Shown here in pieces: positions 23,509 to 38,400 of a stretch of DNA of 64,000 nt. Each line of letters starts with the position of its first letter. Within the stretch, counting starts at the first letter, position 1. Under the pieces are notes generated by a model that made no database searches, had not been told where the DNA came from, and saw only the letters and a list, made by a program, of their open reading frames with translations. Position numbers and translations under genes: made by a program. Origin of the DNA: a virus; the IMG/VR virus record IMGVR_UViG_3300032073_000008, positions 46,318 to 110,317 of that record, one strand, 5' to 3'.

Positions 23509-24588
23509 TTAGCCCAAAGGCTTACTGAGTTCATCCCAGCTTATTTCATAGTCGTTGTTGGAGTCTGCATATTTCATTATGCCGAGTTTCTCATATTCAG
23601 GGATAAATTCTGTCCTGAGCAGTCCTATCCTTTTCAGATTAGGCATTATCCGAGTGAATAATGTACTCTGGAACTTTCGTTGAATCCAATGGGGTGGATC
23701 CATTTGATAATCTTCGGTGTATTCAACATCCATACCATAATGCTCCCACAGAGCAAATGGCTTTAGATTTTTGCGACTAATCGTGCATGCTTCGAGAGCA
23801 AACTTCGCTCTATCATATTTTTCTTCTTCACTCAATGTTTCAATATACTCTTTAAGGTATGTCACACCAAAAGCAACATGCCTTGCTTCGTCTCTTAATA
23901 TCAGCTCTATCATTCTTTTATATACTGGATCGTCTGCTGCTTCTTTTGCTACACTGAATGCAGCCAATGCAAATCCTTCTAGGATTACTTGCATGCCAAG
24001 AAATTTAAGATCCCATCTTGGATCTGTGAGTATTTTATCTAACAACCCTTTGAAGTGTCTATTGACTGGCCAAAGTTTATTGAGTCTTGTTTGGATATAT
24101 TTGTTAAATGCTTCTACATGTCTTGCTTCATCAAATGCTTGACTTGCAGCATATAGTTTTGCGTTGTATGTGGGTGCACAACTACATAACTGACTAGCCA
24201 CTAATAATGAACATTGCTCTCCATGTAAGAACTGGCTGTTGTACCAAGAGAACATATCAGATAAGAATTGTACTCTTTTCTCTTTACTCCAACGCTTGTA
24301 TACTTTATGATTTTCCCATTGAGCATTCTCAAACTCAAACATGAAACTTGTGATTCCTGGATATTCAATAGACCAATCTATATCAAGCTCAACATTCCAG
24401 TTTAGCTTTTTACCAAGCTCATAAAGTCTTTTAATACGATCATCGTGCAGAGAGTAATCCCAGTTGTAACTTCCAACTAGAGGTGTTTCAAAAGTTTCTA
24501 TTATATCAGATGGCTCGAGGTCGGGGATAATGTCTTCACCGCAAAGTTTTATTTCTTTCGGTGGTGTCTTTCTTTTGTCAATCTGCAT
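23509..24588 (-). CDS. Ferritin-like diiron oxygenase-type protein
   Basis: The 359-residue protein has a four-helix diiron pattern: FLHGEQCSLLVA (E), AFDEARHVEAF (E and H), VILEGFALAAF (E) and ILRDEARHVAFGV (E and H). This is the ligand set of ribonucleotide reductase R2-like and AurF-like oxygenases. It is not obviously phage NrdB, since the RNR radical Tyr region and C-terminal NrdA-binding tail are not evident. The conserved second half predicts an oxygen-activating enzyme; the substrate is unknown. It is the last gene of the fibre transcript that includes the lectin gene, one base after its upstream neighbour. Confidence 0.8.
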   Translation of the reverse strand: MQIDKRKTPPKEIKLCGEDIIPDLEPSDIIETFETPLVGSYNWDYSLHDDRIKRLYELGKKLNWNVELDIDWSIEYPGITSFMFEFENAQWENHKVYKRWSKEKRVQFLSDMFSWYNSQFLHGEQCSLLVASQLCSCAPTYNAKLYAASQAFDEARHVEAFNKYIQTRLNKLWPVNRHFKGLLDKILTDPRWDLKFLGMQVILEGFALAAFSVAKEAADDPVYKRMIELILRDEARHVAFGVTYLKEYIETLSEEEKYDRAKFALEACTISRKNLKPFALWEHYGMDVEYTEDYQMDPPHWIQRKFQSTLFTRIMPNLKRIGLLRTEFIPEYEKLGIMKYADSNNDYEISWDELSKPLG

Positions 24589-24589
24589 A

Positions 24590-25003
24590 CTATTCTCTGA
24601 AGTCTAGTATGATTGTTTCTTTCCAATTATCTTCTATTTGTTTTTTGGCAGCATTATCTTCAGCAAGGCTGATTTGTGCGTGAAATGGTCGGACTAGATC
24701 CATCTTCAAATCACCAGTATCTTCATAATGCTCTGGTGCACATTTTTGAGCAATGCCACGAAGTCTAGCAGGAGAGTCCTCTCTTGTGATTAGATCAACC
24801 AATCCATTTAATGTTGAGTCAACTGGAAAGTTATCTATCATTTCAGCAATAGTAATCTTTTCGTCTAGATCTCTTCCTTCATAAAACACAAGACCAGCAG
24901 TGCATGGATTAATTTCTAAAAACTGTCTATATGTTGTACCAATCTCATCCTTTCCATCAGAAGGGAGATCTCTAGCTGGTTTTTTATTTGGAAATTCGCT
25001 CAT
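24590..25003 (-). CDS. Unknown 137-residue protein between lectin and diiron genes
   Basis: I do not recognise this protein. It starts MSEFPNKKPARDLPSDGKDE and has a central mixed segment (TTYRQFLEINPCTAGLVFYEGRD) and an acidic-helical end (SLAEDNAAKKQIEDNWKET). Its ATG shares a base with the TGA of the gene upstream, and its stop is one base from the diiron gene, so the three form a tightly packed set. One Cys in NPCTAG and one in AQKCAPEH are present. Confidence 0.55.
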   Translation of the reverse strand: MSEFPNKKPARDLPSDGKDEIGTTYRQFLEINPCTAGLVFYEGRDLDEKITIAEMIDNFPVDSTLNGLVDLITREDSPARLRGIAQKCAPEHYEDTGDLKMDLVRPFHAQISLAEDNAAKKQIEDNWKETIILDFRE

Positions 25004-25311
25004 CAATTATACCCCAATTTTTGACCAAAAAATGTGTTGTCCTCATCAGTATAATCATACTCATATGGTAAACTTTTTGCTCTAAATGTCACACTTGTGT
25101 TATTAATTATATTATCCATTTCACTAGAATATTGGCTAAATCTATTTCTTGGATCTTCAAAAACCCAAAAGTTGTAATCAACTTTATCAGGCTGCCTGAT
25201 ATCAGTGAAGATTAAATCAGACACACCTGTCAACTCCACCAATTTATTATTTATAGTGGCGTGCAAACTTACAGCATCAGCTTTTGTATCAAACTCAAAT
25301 ATATTAGACAT
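25003..25311 (-). CDS. Unknown 102-residue protein coupled to the lectin gene
   Basis: The protein begins MSNIFEFDTKADAVSLHATINN and ends FFGQKLGYN. It looks like a small alpha-beta protein, with VSDLIFTDIRQPDKVDYNFW as its beta core. No family is recognised. The start at 25311 shares one base (TAATG) with the stop of the lectin-like gene, so it is co-translated with fibre genes; a fibre chaperone or connector is possible. Confidence 0.55.
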   Translation of the reverse strand: MSNIFEFDTKADAVSLHATINNKLVELTGVSDLIFTDIRQPDKVDYNFWVFEDPRNRFSQYSSEMDNIINNTSVTFRAKSLPYEYDYTDEDNTFFGQKLGYN

Positions 25312-26219
25312 TATTGTGGTATTCTCCACTTGCCCATTAAATGACCCATAACTTGGTTTCTTTCACCATCAGAGAGCAATCTATTATAATTTATAATTTC
25401 CATTATATGACCACTAAACATTGCAAAGGTTGAATTATTCTGGGCGGTGCTGTTGCCTAAGGTATTAAATCCTGATCCTCCAACCATCCACCTTGTTCCT
25501 ATGTTACCAATTTTTGTTTTTGTTTGACTATCTGCAGCATCTGTCCCAGTGTTTGTTAATGTCATGCGACTACTACCAATTCCTGGATCACTATAAACAA
25601 CTCTTGTACCTGCATTCAATTGTCCATTATGTCCATTTGTTGAGTGGCTGTCAGTATAGTTTGTTTGATGCTGTATCAAAGCATCAACACCATCAGCTAA
25701 ATTAGTGGCAATTTCTATTTGAGCATCTGATGTACCAGTAGCTGTAGCAGAAGAACCGCCCATAGCAAATACATGGTCTTCATCATCACCAAATTGGGCA
25801 TCTGTCCCATCACCGCCCAACAATATACCATTTCCAGACTCTAACGCTTTAAGTCTAAAATAATTTGTCGCATAAGGTGAAGTTCTTAAAGATGTTGCTG
25901 TTTTATTTAAAACTATAAAGACAGTGTATTGAAACTCATTCCACTGCGGAGCAGTAGTATGCATTATTTCGTTAAATTGGAATCCATCTGGTCCAAAAAC
26001 TACTGATGGCAACCCATTTGAAGGAGAAGTTGAGGTTGATGGTTTTTTGTTATCTGCACTTTGTGTTGCATGATATCCATTACCAGACTTATCATTCCAT
26101 TGACTAATCAGTCCACTGCTTGAAGTGATACTACTACTGTCCGATGCATCTAACCATTGGTATAGATTTGGAATATCACTTGGAACAAATGATTGAGCAA
26201 CAACTGCAGCACTAAACAT
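25311..26219 (-). CDS. LamG/ConA-like lectin-fold fibre protein
   Basis: The 302-residue protein is a single jelly-roll lectin-type domain. Its start region holds PNLYQWLDASDSSSITSSSG followed by ISQWNDKSGNGYHATQ, the classic opening of the concanavalin A-like/LamG domains of phage and bacterial adhesins; the end holds FSGHIMEIINYNRLLSDGE. Such domains bind surface sugars. It is coupled by TAATG to the 1299-residue fibre upstream and to the small gene downstream, so it is likely a fibre tip or co-fibre. Neither a signal peptide nor a clear tail attachment motif is visible. Confidence 0.75.
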   Translation of the reverse strand: MFSAAVVAQSFVPSDIPNLYQWLDASDSSSITSSSGLISQWNDKSGNGYHATQSADNKKPSTSTSPSNGLPSVVFGPDGFQFNEIMHTTAPQWNEFQYTVFIVLNKTATSLRTSPYATNYFRLKALESGNGILLGGDGTDAQFGDDEDHVFAMGGSSATATGTSDAQIEIATNLADGVDALIQHQTNYTDSHSTNGHNGQLNAGTRVVYSDPGIGSSRMTLTNTGTDAADSQTKTKIGNIGTRWMVGGSGFNTLGNSTAQNNSTFAMFSGHIMEIINYNRLLSDGERNQVMGHLMGKWRIPQ

Positions 26220-29200
26220 TAACTGATACCACCACCGAATATGGTGAGAGTATCTGAGCCAGTAACAACAAGCTCAGCAACACCACCTGAAGCAATAGTG
26301 CTGTTTGCACTTAATGCAGTAAATGAACCGCCTGAAGCAAAGTTTAATGTTATACTGTTAGTTGTTTTATCTAGTGTTAATGCTTGTGTTGTAGAGTTTA
26401 CAACTGTAAATATCTGACCAACAGTGCTAACAGAAGGAATCTTAAATATATTCACACCGCCAGTATGTGTGTTTATAACTTTCTTGTTTGCTTCCATTGT
26501 GTATGTTGTATTTGCAGCACTGATAACAACAGTTGTTGGATTTGCGGTTATACCACCAGATACATTTAATGACCCACTTAGTTCTAAATCAGAATAAAAT
26601 GTTGAACCAGCACCTTCTAAGCTCAACACTTCAGCATTAGTTCCTGCTGTTATAGCATCGAACCGTATACGACCATCTTCTGTTCCATCAGATACATCAG
26701 CAATCTCAGCATAAATTGATCCATACTGAATCTTTTCTGCGGGTGATGATGGTGGATTTGCTGTATCATTAATCCCAAAAAATCTTATAGCTCCTAATTC
26801 ATCATTATCTGACGCACTGTGCAAACCAGTTCCTGATTTACGATATAACTCTAAAACAGGATTTTCAGTCTGTCCTTCTGTAGTATCAAAACTTATTAGC
26901 GATAATGATCCAGAATTTAAAAACCCAGTTGAAGGATTATAAGTTAGACCGTACTCTCCAGTATGATCTCTAAGACCATTTGATTCATCATGAAATACAA
27001 CTGGTAAATTTGAATCCGTTAGCGTTGAGTCAGCAGTTACAGTAACCGTTGTCGCAAGAGTGGCTGTTGCCGCAGTCCCAGTAGTATCTTGGTTAAGAGT
27101 TGCTACCCTTGCTGCAGCAATTGTACCAGAGTTTATCTGTTCACCACTAATAGATTTATTTGTTAGCGTGTCACTACTTGAGGCAGTAATAAATGAACTT
27201 AACTCTGAGTCTCTAGCTATGCCACTTGGAATCCTTGCATCAGCTATTGTCCCAGTTAATTGACCAGCATCAATAGATTTATTTGTTAGTGTATCACTAC
27301 TAGATGCTGTGATAAACGAGCTCAAATCTGAAGTAAGAGCCATTGTACCAGCAGCATTAGGGAATGTAATATCTAATGTACCAAATGAACCTGCACCATC
27401 TACTTGAGCAGGAGCTTGCAATTTAATTGCATTTGTTCCATTATCAGTGCCTTCTCTAAATACAACAGCACCGCCAGTTGTAGTGCCTAATGCTGACATT
27501 GTCAAACCACCTAATGTGCTGGTGGTTAATGCAGTCTGTACTGCACTTGTTACAACATCAGGTATTCTCGCATCATCTATTGTTCCAGTTAATTGACTAG
27601 CATCAATAGATTTATTAGTTAATGTGTCAGTGCTATCTTTTAAAACGACTGTGCCAGATGCATTAGGTAATATGATTTCTCTATTAGTATTTGGATCATC
27701 GCAGTACAAAGTTGTTCTTATTGATGAACCTGTTGTATTACCTTCAAATTGTATATTGCCATTTTGTCCTAATATTAAATCATTATCTGATCCAAGCAAT
27801 ATTCCTGCAGGTGCTAATGTCATAACTGGATCTTCAACAGTACCATTATTTAAGATACCAAAATCTAATCTTCCATATTCAGCATCAGATGTTGGATCAG
27901 CTATCTCAGCATGAATGGTAGCATATTCTGTTTTGTTTCCTGCAGAGTCTTCACCATTGAATTTTATAATACCCAATTTATCATTTGTTGCAGGAGATGA
28001 AGAGTTACGATGTAATGAAATAATAGGATCAACAGCAGTTCCAGTATCAGGAGCAATAACTTCAAAAATATTACCACTAATTTGGTTTTGAACAAGTGGT
28101 CCAGTAACAGTTAATGAGCCCAATGTGCCGACACTTGTTAATGATGAAGATAATACAGTAGAGCCTAATTGCGTTTGACTCAGGATATCATTACCGTTGA
28201 TTCTAAATTGTTTAGTAGATGCAAGTTCGAAGTTTTCAGATGATGTCCAAGAATCAGTTGAGTTGATCCAATTGATTGTTTTGTCAGTTGAGCCTTTTAA
28301 TGTAATACCACCACCATCAGCAGTAGTGTCAGAAGGTGATGTGACAGAGCCAAGCTCTATGTTTTTATCATCTACAGTTAATGTAGTAGAGTTTACTGTC
28401 GTTGTAGTGCCATTAACAGTCATGTCACCATGAACAGTTAAATTGCCAGAAACATCACCATTACCATTAATATCTAATCCGCCAGCTGTAACTGTGTTGG
28501 CACCAACATCAATATTACCAAACCCTGATGAAATAGAACCAGAGTTTAAAGCACCAGTACCAACTACATGTGATAAGTTTGTGTTAACTGAAAAAACATT
28601 ATTAGAAAATACTGATGTGTTTGCAGTTAATGTTAAACCAGTACCTGCGTCAATAATAGGTTTAGGTCTTAAGAATGAACCATTCGCAGAAAGGAACAAA
28701 TAACTGCTTTGATTATTAGCAAATGCTCCACCCAAATTGTTTAAAGCTGCATTAGTCTCTAATGAAATTACATTATTGCCAGTTTGATCACTAATAACAA
28801 TTCCTGTTCCACCATAATACAGCGTGTCGGTATCTATTGGGGCAGTAAATTGACCTCGTGCGTTTAAGAAAGCAACAGTATTTCCTGAAGAATTGTCACC
28901 GCCTAAATTGGTTAATGCTGCACCAGCACTTAATGAAATTGCGTCTTTGCCTTCTTGGAAATCAGTATTTGAGTTTAGTGTTACTGTTATCCCAGTACCG
29001 CCATAATATTGTTCTGTAGCAGACCAGATACCATCATGTCTTAGGAATCTGGCTTGATCACTAGGATCATATCCAAGATTTATTATTGCAGCATTGGAAG
29101 AAAGAGAAAATTGATTATCAACATTTAAGTCGAGACCAGTCCCAGCTGTAAAGTTTTTAATGAATGTGCCATCTTTTCTCAGAATGGCTGTGGTATTTGC

Positions 29201-30118
29201 TCCATCACCGCCTAAATTAACTAGAGCAGAGTTTGCAGTAAGAGAAAGTGTATTGCCAGATAATGTAATTCCAGTACCACCAACCAAAGCTGTTTTAGAA
29301 ATTTCTATACCAGCTGAAGCATTTACATCTGCATTTACGATCGATCCTGCAGTTATAGAAGCAACACCTTGATTCGTGATTGCAATGTCACCGCTTATAC
29401 TCTTGTTATCAAAACTATCAGTTCCATCATGTATTATAAACTGACCAGAACTTGGACTTGTTATAGTTGTATCAACTAATTCAGCAAGAGCATCTTTGCC
29501 AGCTGATGTCGCATCAACATACGCTTTAATTGATTCTGATGTGGGAACATTTGTATTATTAGCTGAACCAAAACTATCATCATCAATAAAATTTGTTATG
29601 GTTACTGAACCTGTTCCACTGAATCCGTCAGCTTCAAGAGTTCCTGTAACATCAAGAACAGTATTGCTAGTTGCTCTTATCTGCGTTGTGTCAACCCAAT
29701 TAGTATTTGCTGACTCATAAACTAAAAATGCACCATCTTGCGGATCAGTTATCTTTACTTCTGTAACAAAATCAACAGCACCTTCTCTTGTAACTTCTTG
29801 TGTTACTGTTACTTGCCCCTCAGCAAGACGCGACCGTTTGTTTGCATCAGTTGTCAACTCAATATCATATACATAACGACCAGCAGGAAGCGAAGAAGTT
29901 TGTGCTCTAGCCAAAGAGATAGTAACTTCACCTTTCGTTCTATCACCAAATGTCACAGTAAAGTTTGTTGCTGTGTCTGATGTAAATGACTTACGAATTT
30001 GACCAGCAGCACTAAACCCAGTTACATTTTGTACTGTTCCGTCTGTGTTTTTAGCGATAAGTGTTTCAGAAAAATCAGTACCCTGATCTACTGTAAGATT
30101 TAGCTTTTGAGATGCCAT
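26219..30118 (-). CDS. Giant tail-fibre-like protein (1299 residues)
   Basis: The N-terminus (MASQKLNLTVDQGTDFSETL to about residue 130) is a conserved anchor domain of marine T4-like fibres, with a RYVYDIELTTDANKRSRLAEG strand pair. Then come many beta repeats with Thr, Ser, Gly and Asn, such as VSGNLTVHGDMTVNGTTTTVNS and the repeated SSDTLTNKSI...GTI.DARIP motif between residues 890 and 1040. The end has a jelly-like SGGVAELVVTGSDTLTIFGGG. It sits immediately after the collagen-like fibre (start one base past its stop), so the two are likely assembled together. Confidence 0.75.
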   Translation of the reverse strand: MASQKLNLTVDQGTDFSETLIAKNTDGTVQNVTGFSAAGQIRKSFTSDTATNFTVTFGDRTKGEVTISLARAQTSSLPAGRYVYDIELTTDANKRSRLAEGQVTVTQEVTREGAVDFVTEVKITDPQDGAFLVYESANTNWVDTTQIRATSNTVLDVTGTLEADGFSGTGSVTITNFIDDDSFGSANNTNVPTSESIKAYVDATSAGKDALAELVDTTITSPSSGQFIIHDGTDSFDNKSISGDIAITNQGVASITAGSIVNADVNASAGIEISKTALVGGTGITLSGNTLSLTANSALVNLGGDGANTTAILRKDGTFIKNFTAGTGLDLNVDNQFSLSSNAAIINLGYDPSDQARFLRHDGIWSATEQYYGGTGITVTLNSNTDFQEGKDAISLSAGAALTNLGGDNSSGNTVAFLNARGQFTAPIDTDTLYYGGTGIVISDQTGNNVISLETNAALNNLGGAFANNQSSYLFLSANGSFLRPKPIIDAGTGLTLTANTSVFSNNVFSVNTNLSHVVGTGALNSGSISSGFGNIDVGANTVTAGGLDINGNGDVSGNLTVHGDMTVNGTTTTVNSTTLTVDDKNIELGSVTSPSDTTADGGGITLKGSTDKTINWINSTDSWTSSENFELASTKQFRINGNDILSQTQLGSTVLSSSLTSVGTLGSLTVTGPLVQNQISGNIFEVIAPDTGTAVDPIISLHRNSSSPATNDKLGIIKFNGEDSAGNKTEYATIHAEIADPTSDAEYGRLDFGILNNGTVEDPVMTLAPAGILLGSDNDLILGQNGNIQFEGNTTGSSIRTTLYCDDPNTNREIILPNASGTVVLKDSTDTLTNKSIDASQLTGTIDDARIPDVVTSAVQTALTTSTLGGLTMSALGTTTGGAVVFREGTDNGTNAIKLQAPAQVDGAGSFGTLDITFPNAAGTMALTSDLSSFITASSSDTLTNKSIDAGQLTGTIADARIPSGIARDSELSSFITASSSDTLTNKSISGEQINSGTIAAARVATLNQDTTGTAATATLATTVTVTADSTLTDSNLPVVFHDESNGLRDHTGEYGLTYNPSTGFLNSGSLSLISFDTTEGQTENPVLELYRKSGTGLHSASDNDELGAIRFFGINDTANPPSSPAEKIQYGSIYAEIADVSDGTEDGRIRFDAITAGTNAEVLSLEGAGSTFYSDLELSGSLNVSGGITANPTTVVISAANTTYTMEANKKVINTHTGGVNIFKIPSVSTVGQIFTVVNSTTQALTLDKTTNSITLNFASGGSFTALSANSTIASGGVAELVVTGSDTLTIFGGGIS

Positions 30119-35233
<5,115 letters not shown>

Positions 35234-35261
35234 TTATCTCTATTTCTTAAAGTTGGTAAGA

Positions 35262-35480
35262 TTAGCTATCTCTATTTATTAGAATTGATAACATGTTTTT
35301 CATTTCATCCATCTGTTTTTTCATATCATCAATTTCTTTTTTTGTTTTTTCTCGAATATCATTATCAAGAACCCTTTGTTGATGCCTATTGTGTTCCCCA
35401 ATATCATTACAAAATATCGCACCAGTCTCTGGGTCGACTGTTAATTCAGGTCGACCCTCTACAGTATAGACTTCTTTCAT
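35262..35480 (-). CDS. 72-residue coiled-coil protein
   Basis: The protein begins MKEVYTVEGRPELTVDPETG, a short beta hairpin-like head, and ends in a heptad-bearing helix (EIDDMKKQMDEMKNMLSILI) that should form a parallel coiled coil. Its ATG shares a base with the stop of the 2018-residue gene upstream. It precedes the collagen-like fibre by 31 bases, so it may be a fibre connector or chaperone. I do not recognise a named family. Confidence 0.6.
   Translation of the reverse strand: MKEVYTVEGRPELTVDPETGAIFCNDIGEHNRHQQRVLDNDIREKTKKEIDDMKKQMDEMKNMLSILINRDS
35273..35280 (-). promoter_or_regulatory. Weak late-promoter-like site before the collagen fibre
   Basis: Minus-strand AATAAATA (one mismatch) 43 bases before the start at 35230, inside the end of the coiled-coil gene. 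The spacing equals that of true sites. Confidence 0.3.
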
Positions 35481-38400
35481 CAGGACACTGGAGTCTTAGA
35501 TGTAAATGTTGTCATATGCTTGATCTCAGGCGTATAATCACGACCAGATCCATCTGGTCTAGTCATTACAATCTTAAATTGCATCCGATCAATACCGCTA
35601 TGAGTAGAATCATCACCAGATCGATATTTAATTTTTCTTGTTGTGAGTAATTCTTTAATAGCATTCGCACCAGCATCAGCAGTATCACCAATAGTAAGGT
35701 AATTGTCATTCGTAGATTTGGGGAATCTATATAATCTCTTTACTACATCATTCTTATCACCAAGTGCCGAGTTTTTCTTGGGAACCGAAGCATAGTTGAC
35801 AAGCTCTGTAAATACCTTATCTTCTAACTCCTCAGAATCATTATTATTTTTGGCACGAACATATACTTTCACTGTACTCTCAGAAGGACAATATAGATTT
35901 AAAACCGCTGTTAGCCTTTCAGCAGCACCACCATCTGGACGGCTTGCTGGTACTACTTTGGAAACATATCTTGCAGTTGCATCACCAGCAGCAAACTGTT
36001 CATTACCAAACGAATTGTTTATTCTCTGAAGCTCAACTCGTGCCGAAATATCATTCAAGGTGAATATGGGTGCTATTCGTTTATCCTCAGATGTGATAGT
36101 TCCTTTAACAATTAGTGACTTAGCAGTTCTGTTTGACTTACTATAAATTTTCTTCTGATATTGAGAAAGCTCAATTTCATTATCACCAACAACTGGCAAG
36201 AAAGAAGAAGCAGTAACACCAGCAGTAGATGTAGTCTTAACACCCCACTCAACCTTTGTATTTTTAGGAGAGAAGTATGGTGTGATCAACTCAATGGAGT
36301 CAAGGTTGACATCAGCAACAGATTGTATAAATGCACTTGTTGCACTATCTTGTGACCTTACCCAGTCACGAGTGTTATCTCCGCCACGGAAACCTAAACC
36401 TGAACCAGCAACAACACCTGTTGATTCATTCAGTCTCAGTCTTCCATAATCATGATTAAAGAAACTCACTATACCAGTCACAGTGTTTGCAGCAAAACCA
36501 CTCGTTGTTCCCAACTCTGTTGTCCCACGATAAACTTTTTGTTCATTATTAGCATTGGCATCTGTCGGGAAATCGCCAAAAGCATCAATACTTAATATGA
36601 CTGGACTTGTGCTCACTATTTTCCTGACTACACCATTTGCATATCCAGTTGGATGTGCATCGAAGGTTTCATCTTTAGCTATTTTACTCTGGAGTATATC
36701 ACCAACAGCAAATGAGTCTGTATTAGCACCTAATGTAAGCAAAGACTGACCACGAACTTTCTCATCCATTTGGAAACCAGTAGTAGCACTTGGCTCACCA
36801 AAAGGTGATACGAAGTTTACATTTAAGAATTCAGTATCAGCATTTGTTAAAACAAATGAAGATGCTGCACCGATGTTATAATCAGCACGCTTAATTTGAA
36901 ACTTCAATGTTTCATTTTTCAACTCAGCCCATTTTTTCCCAGTCGCAGAGCCATATAATTTACCTATACCAGTTGGAGCATATGCAGTCTTATTTGATCT
37001 AAAGTCTTTTTTGCCTTTGACCATAGAAAGCAACTCATAATCACTGCCTTGTTCAGTAGGAATTACAGTAAATGCATATTTCTTACCTGACTGTAAGAAA
37101 GGTCTCTTTGTGAACTTGAATGTTGTAGCTGTATGACCTGTTGTAGAAGATAAGTTTATATTTGCATTCAGTATCTCATCTGATTCATCAATAAGTTTTT
37201 CAGTTGGACCAGCTGGACCACATTCGCGTATTTGTAATTCAACACCAGCACTCGCATCATTTGGTTTCTTAATAAAGAATAAATCTATCTCAGAAAGATA
37301 AATACCATCAATTTTTGTGGCAGGAATTGTGAATACCTGTGACATAAAATCAGGCAATTCTTCTTTTACCTGAGTGGTTGTTACAGATGTTTGAGTATTA
37401 TCAGCAGAGAGTTCTTGTAACCATATACCAGACATCTTTCCGCGAGATTTGTATGAAAATCCATTCTTATTTGTAGAAGCAAAATAGTATTGACCACATC
37501 GTGTTGTTGCTCCATCTTTACCAGAACTTATTCCATTCTTGACTGGTGGTCTAACATCACTCACTTCTAATAAGTGTTTATATCCACGGAACTTCATTGT
37601 TGAATCATTTGGTATTGTAAACCTAAATGATAATCTTCCACCACCATCTGTAACCAGTGTTCGCTTTCCAGGTGAGTTGATATAATGGGTAACATCCCGC
37701 CCATCAAAACGAGCATATACCCTTGTATTTGGTTTTAAACCAGTACAAGTTGCTCTAATCCCAGCGTGTCTTCCGAGATAGTAATCATTTGTTCCGCCTT
37801 TATATTTTGAAACATCAGATGCTTCAGCTAGACCACTGTAATCTTTACCAGCTTTCTTATATGATTCTATCATTTTAGTTACGACTGGATTTTCTACTTT
37901 TACATTAGAATAAACAGCTACATTCTTCTTCAACCCAAATGCTTTTCCGATCTTGCCACCATAACTAACTTTTTTAGTTCCAGTCTGAACTTTTTTCTGC
38001 GTATACTTAGCGGTCAGTCCAGGAATTACAGTCTGTCTTAGAGAACAGTTATTATGATTCAGTTTCATACGACCATTAAATGTTCTAACTGGAGAAGTTG
38101 TCTTTTTGTTAACAAGTGTTCTCTTAGTCGCCATTGGCTGATCGATGAGTGATTTTGCTGTATTACCTAATGTTATCCTTGTACTGTCATCACTCTTATG
38201 TAAGTTTACAGACTGACTATCATCAATTATTAGATCAACATCGTCTAATGTAGCTATTGGTCGAATTGTCTGATTATCGTCAACAAAGTCGCTTGACTGC
38301 ATACTATTAATGTATGTTTGTATAGGTGGTGGGTTTGAGATCACAACCTCTTTTGGTGGCTCTGGTGCAGCAACAGGATCGTCTTCCCTCAACAAAGTGG

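Noticed and set aside
25248-25255. Minus-strand TATAAATA
   Set aside because: It is inside the 102-residue gene, about 245 bases from the next start, so probably chance in AT-rich DNA.
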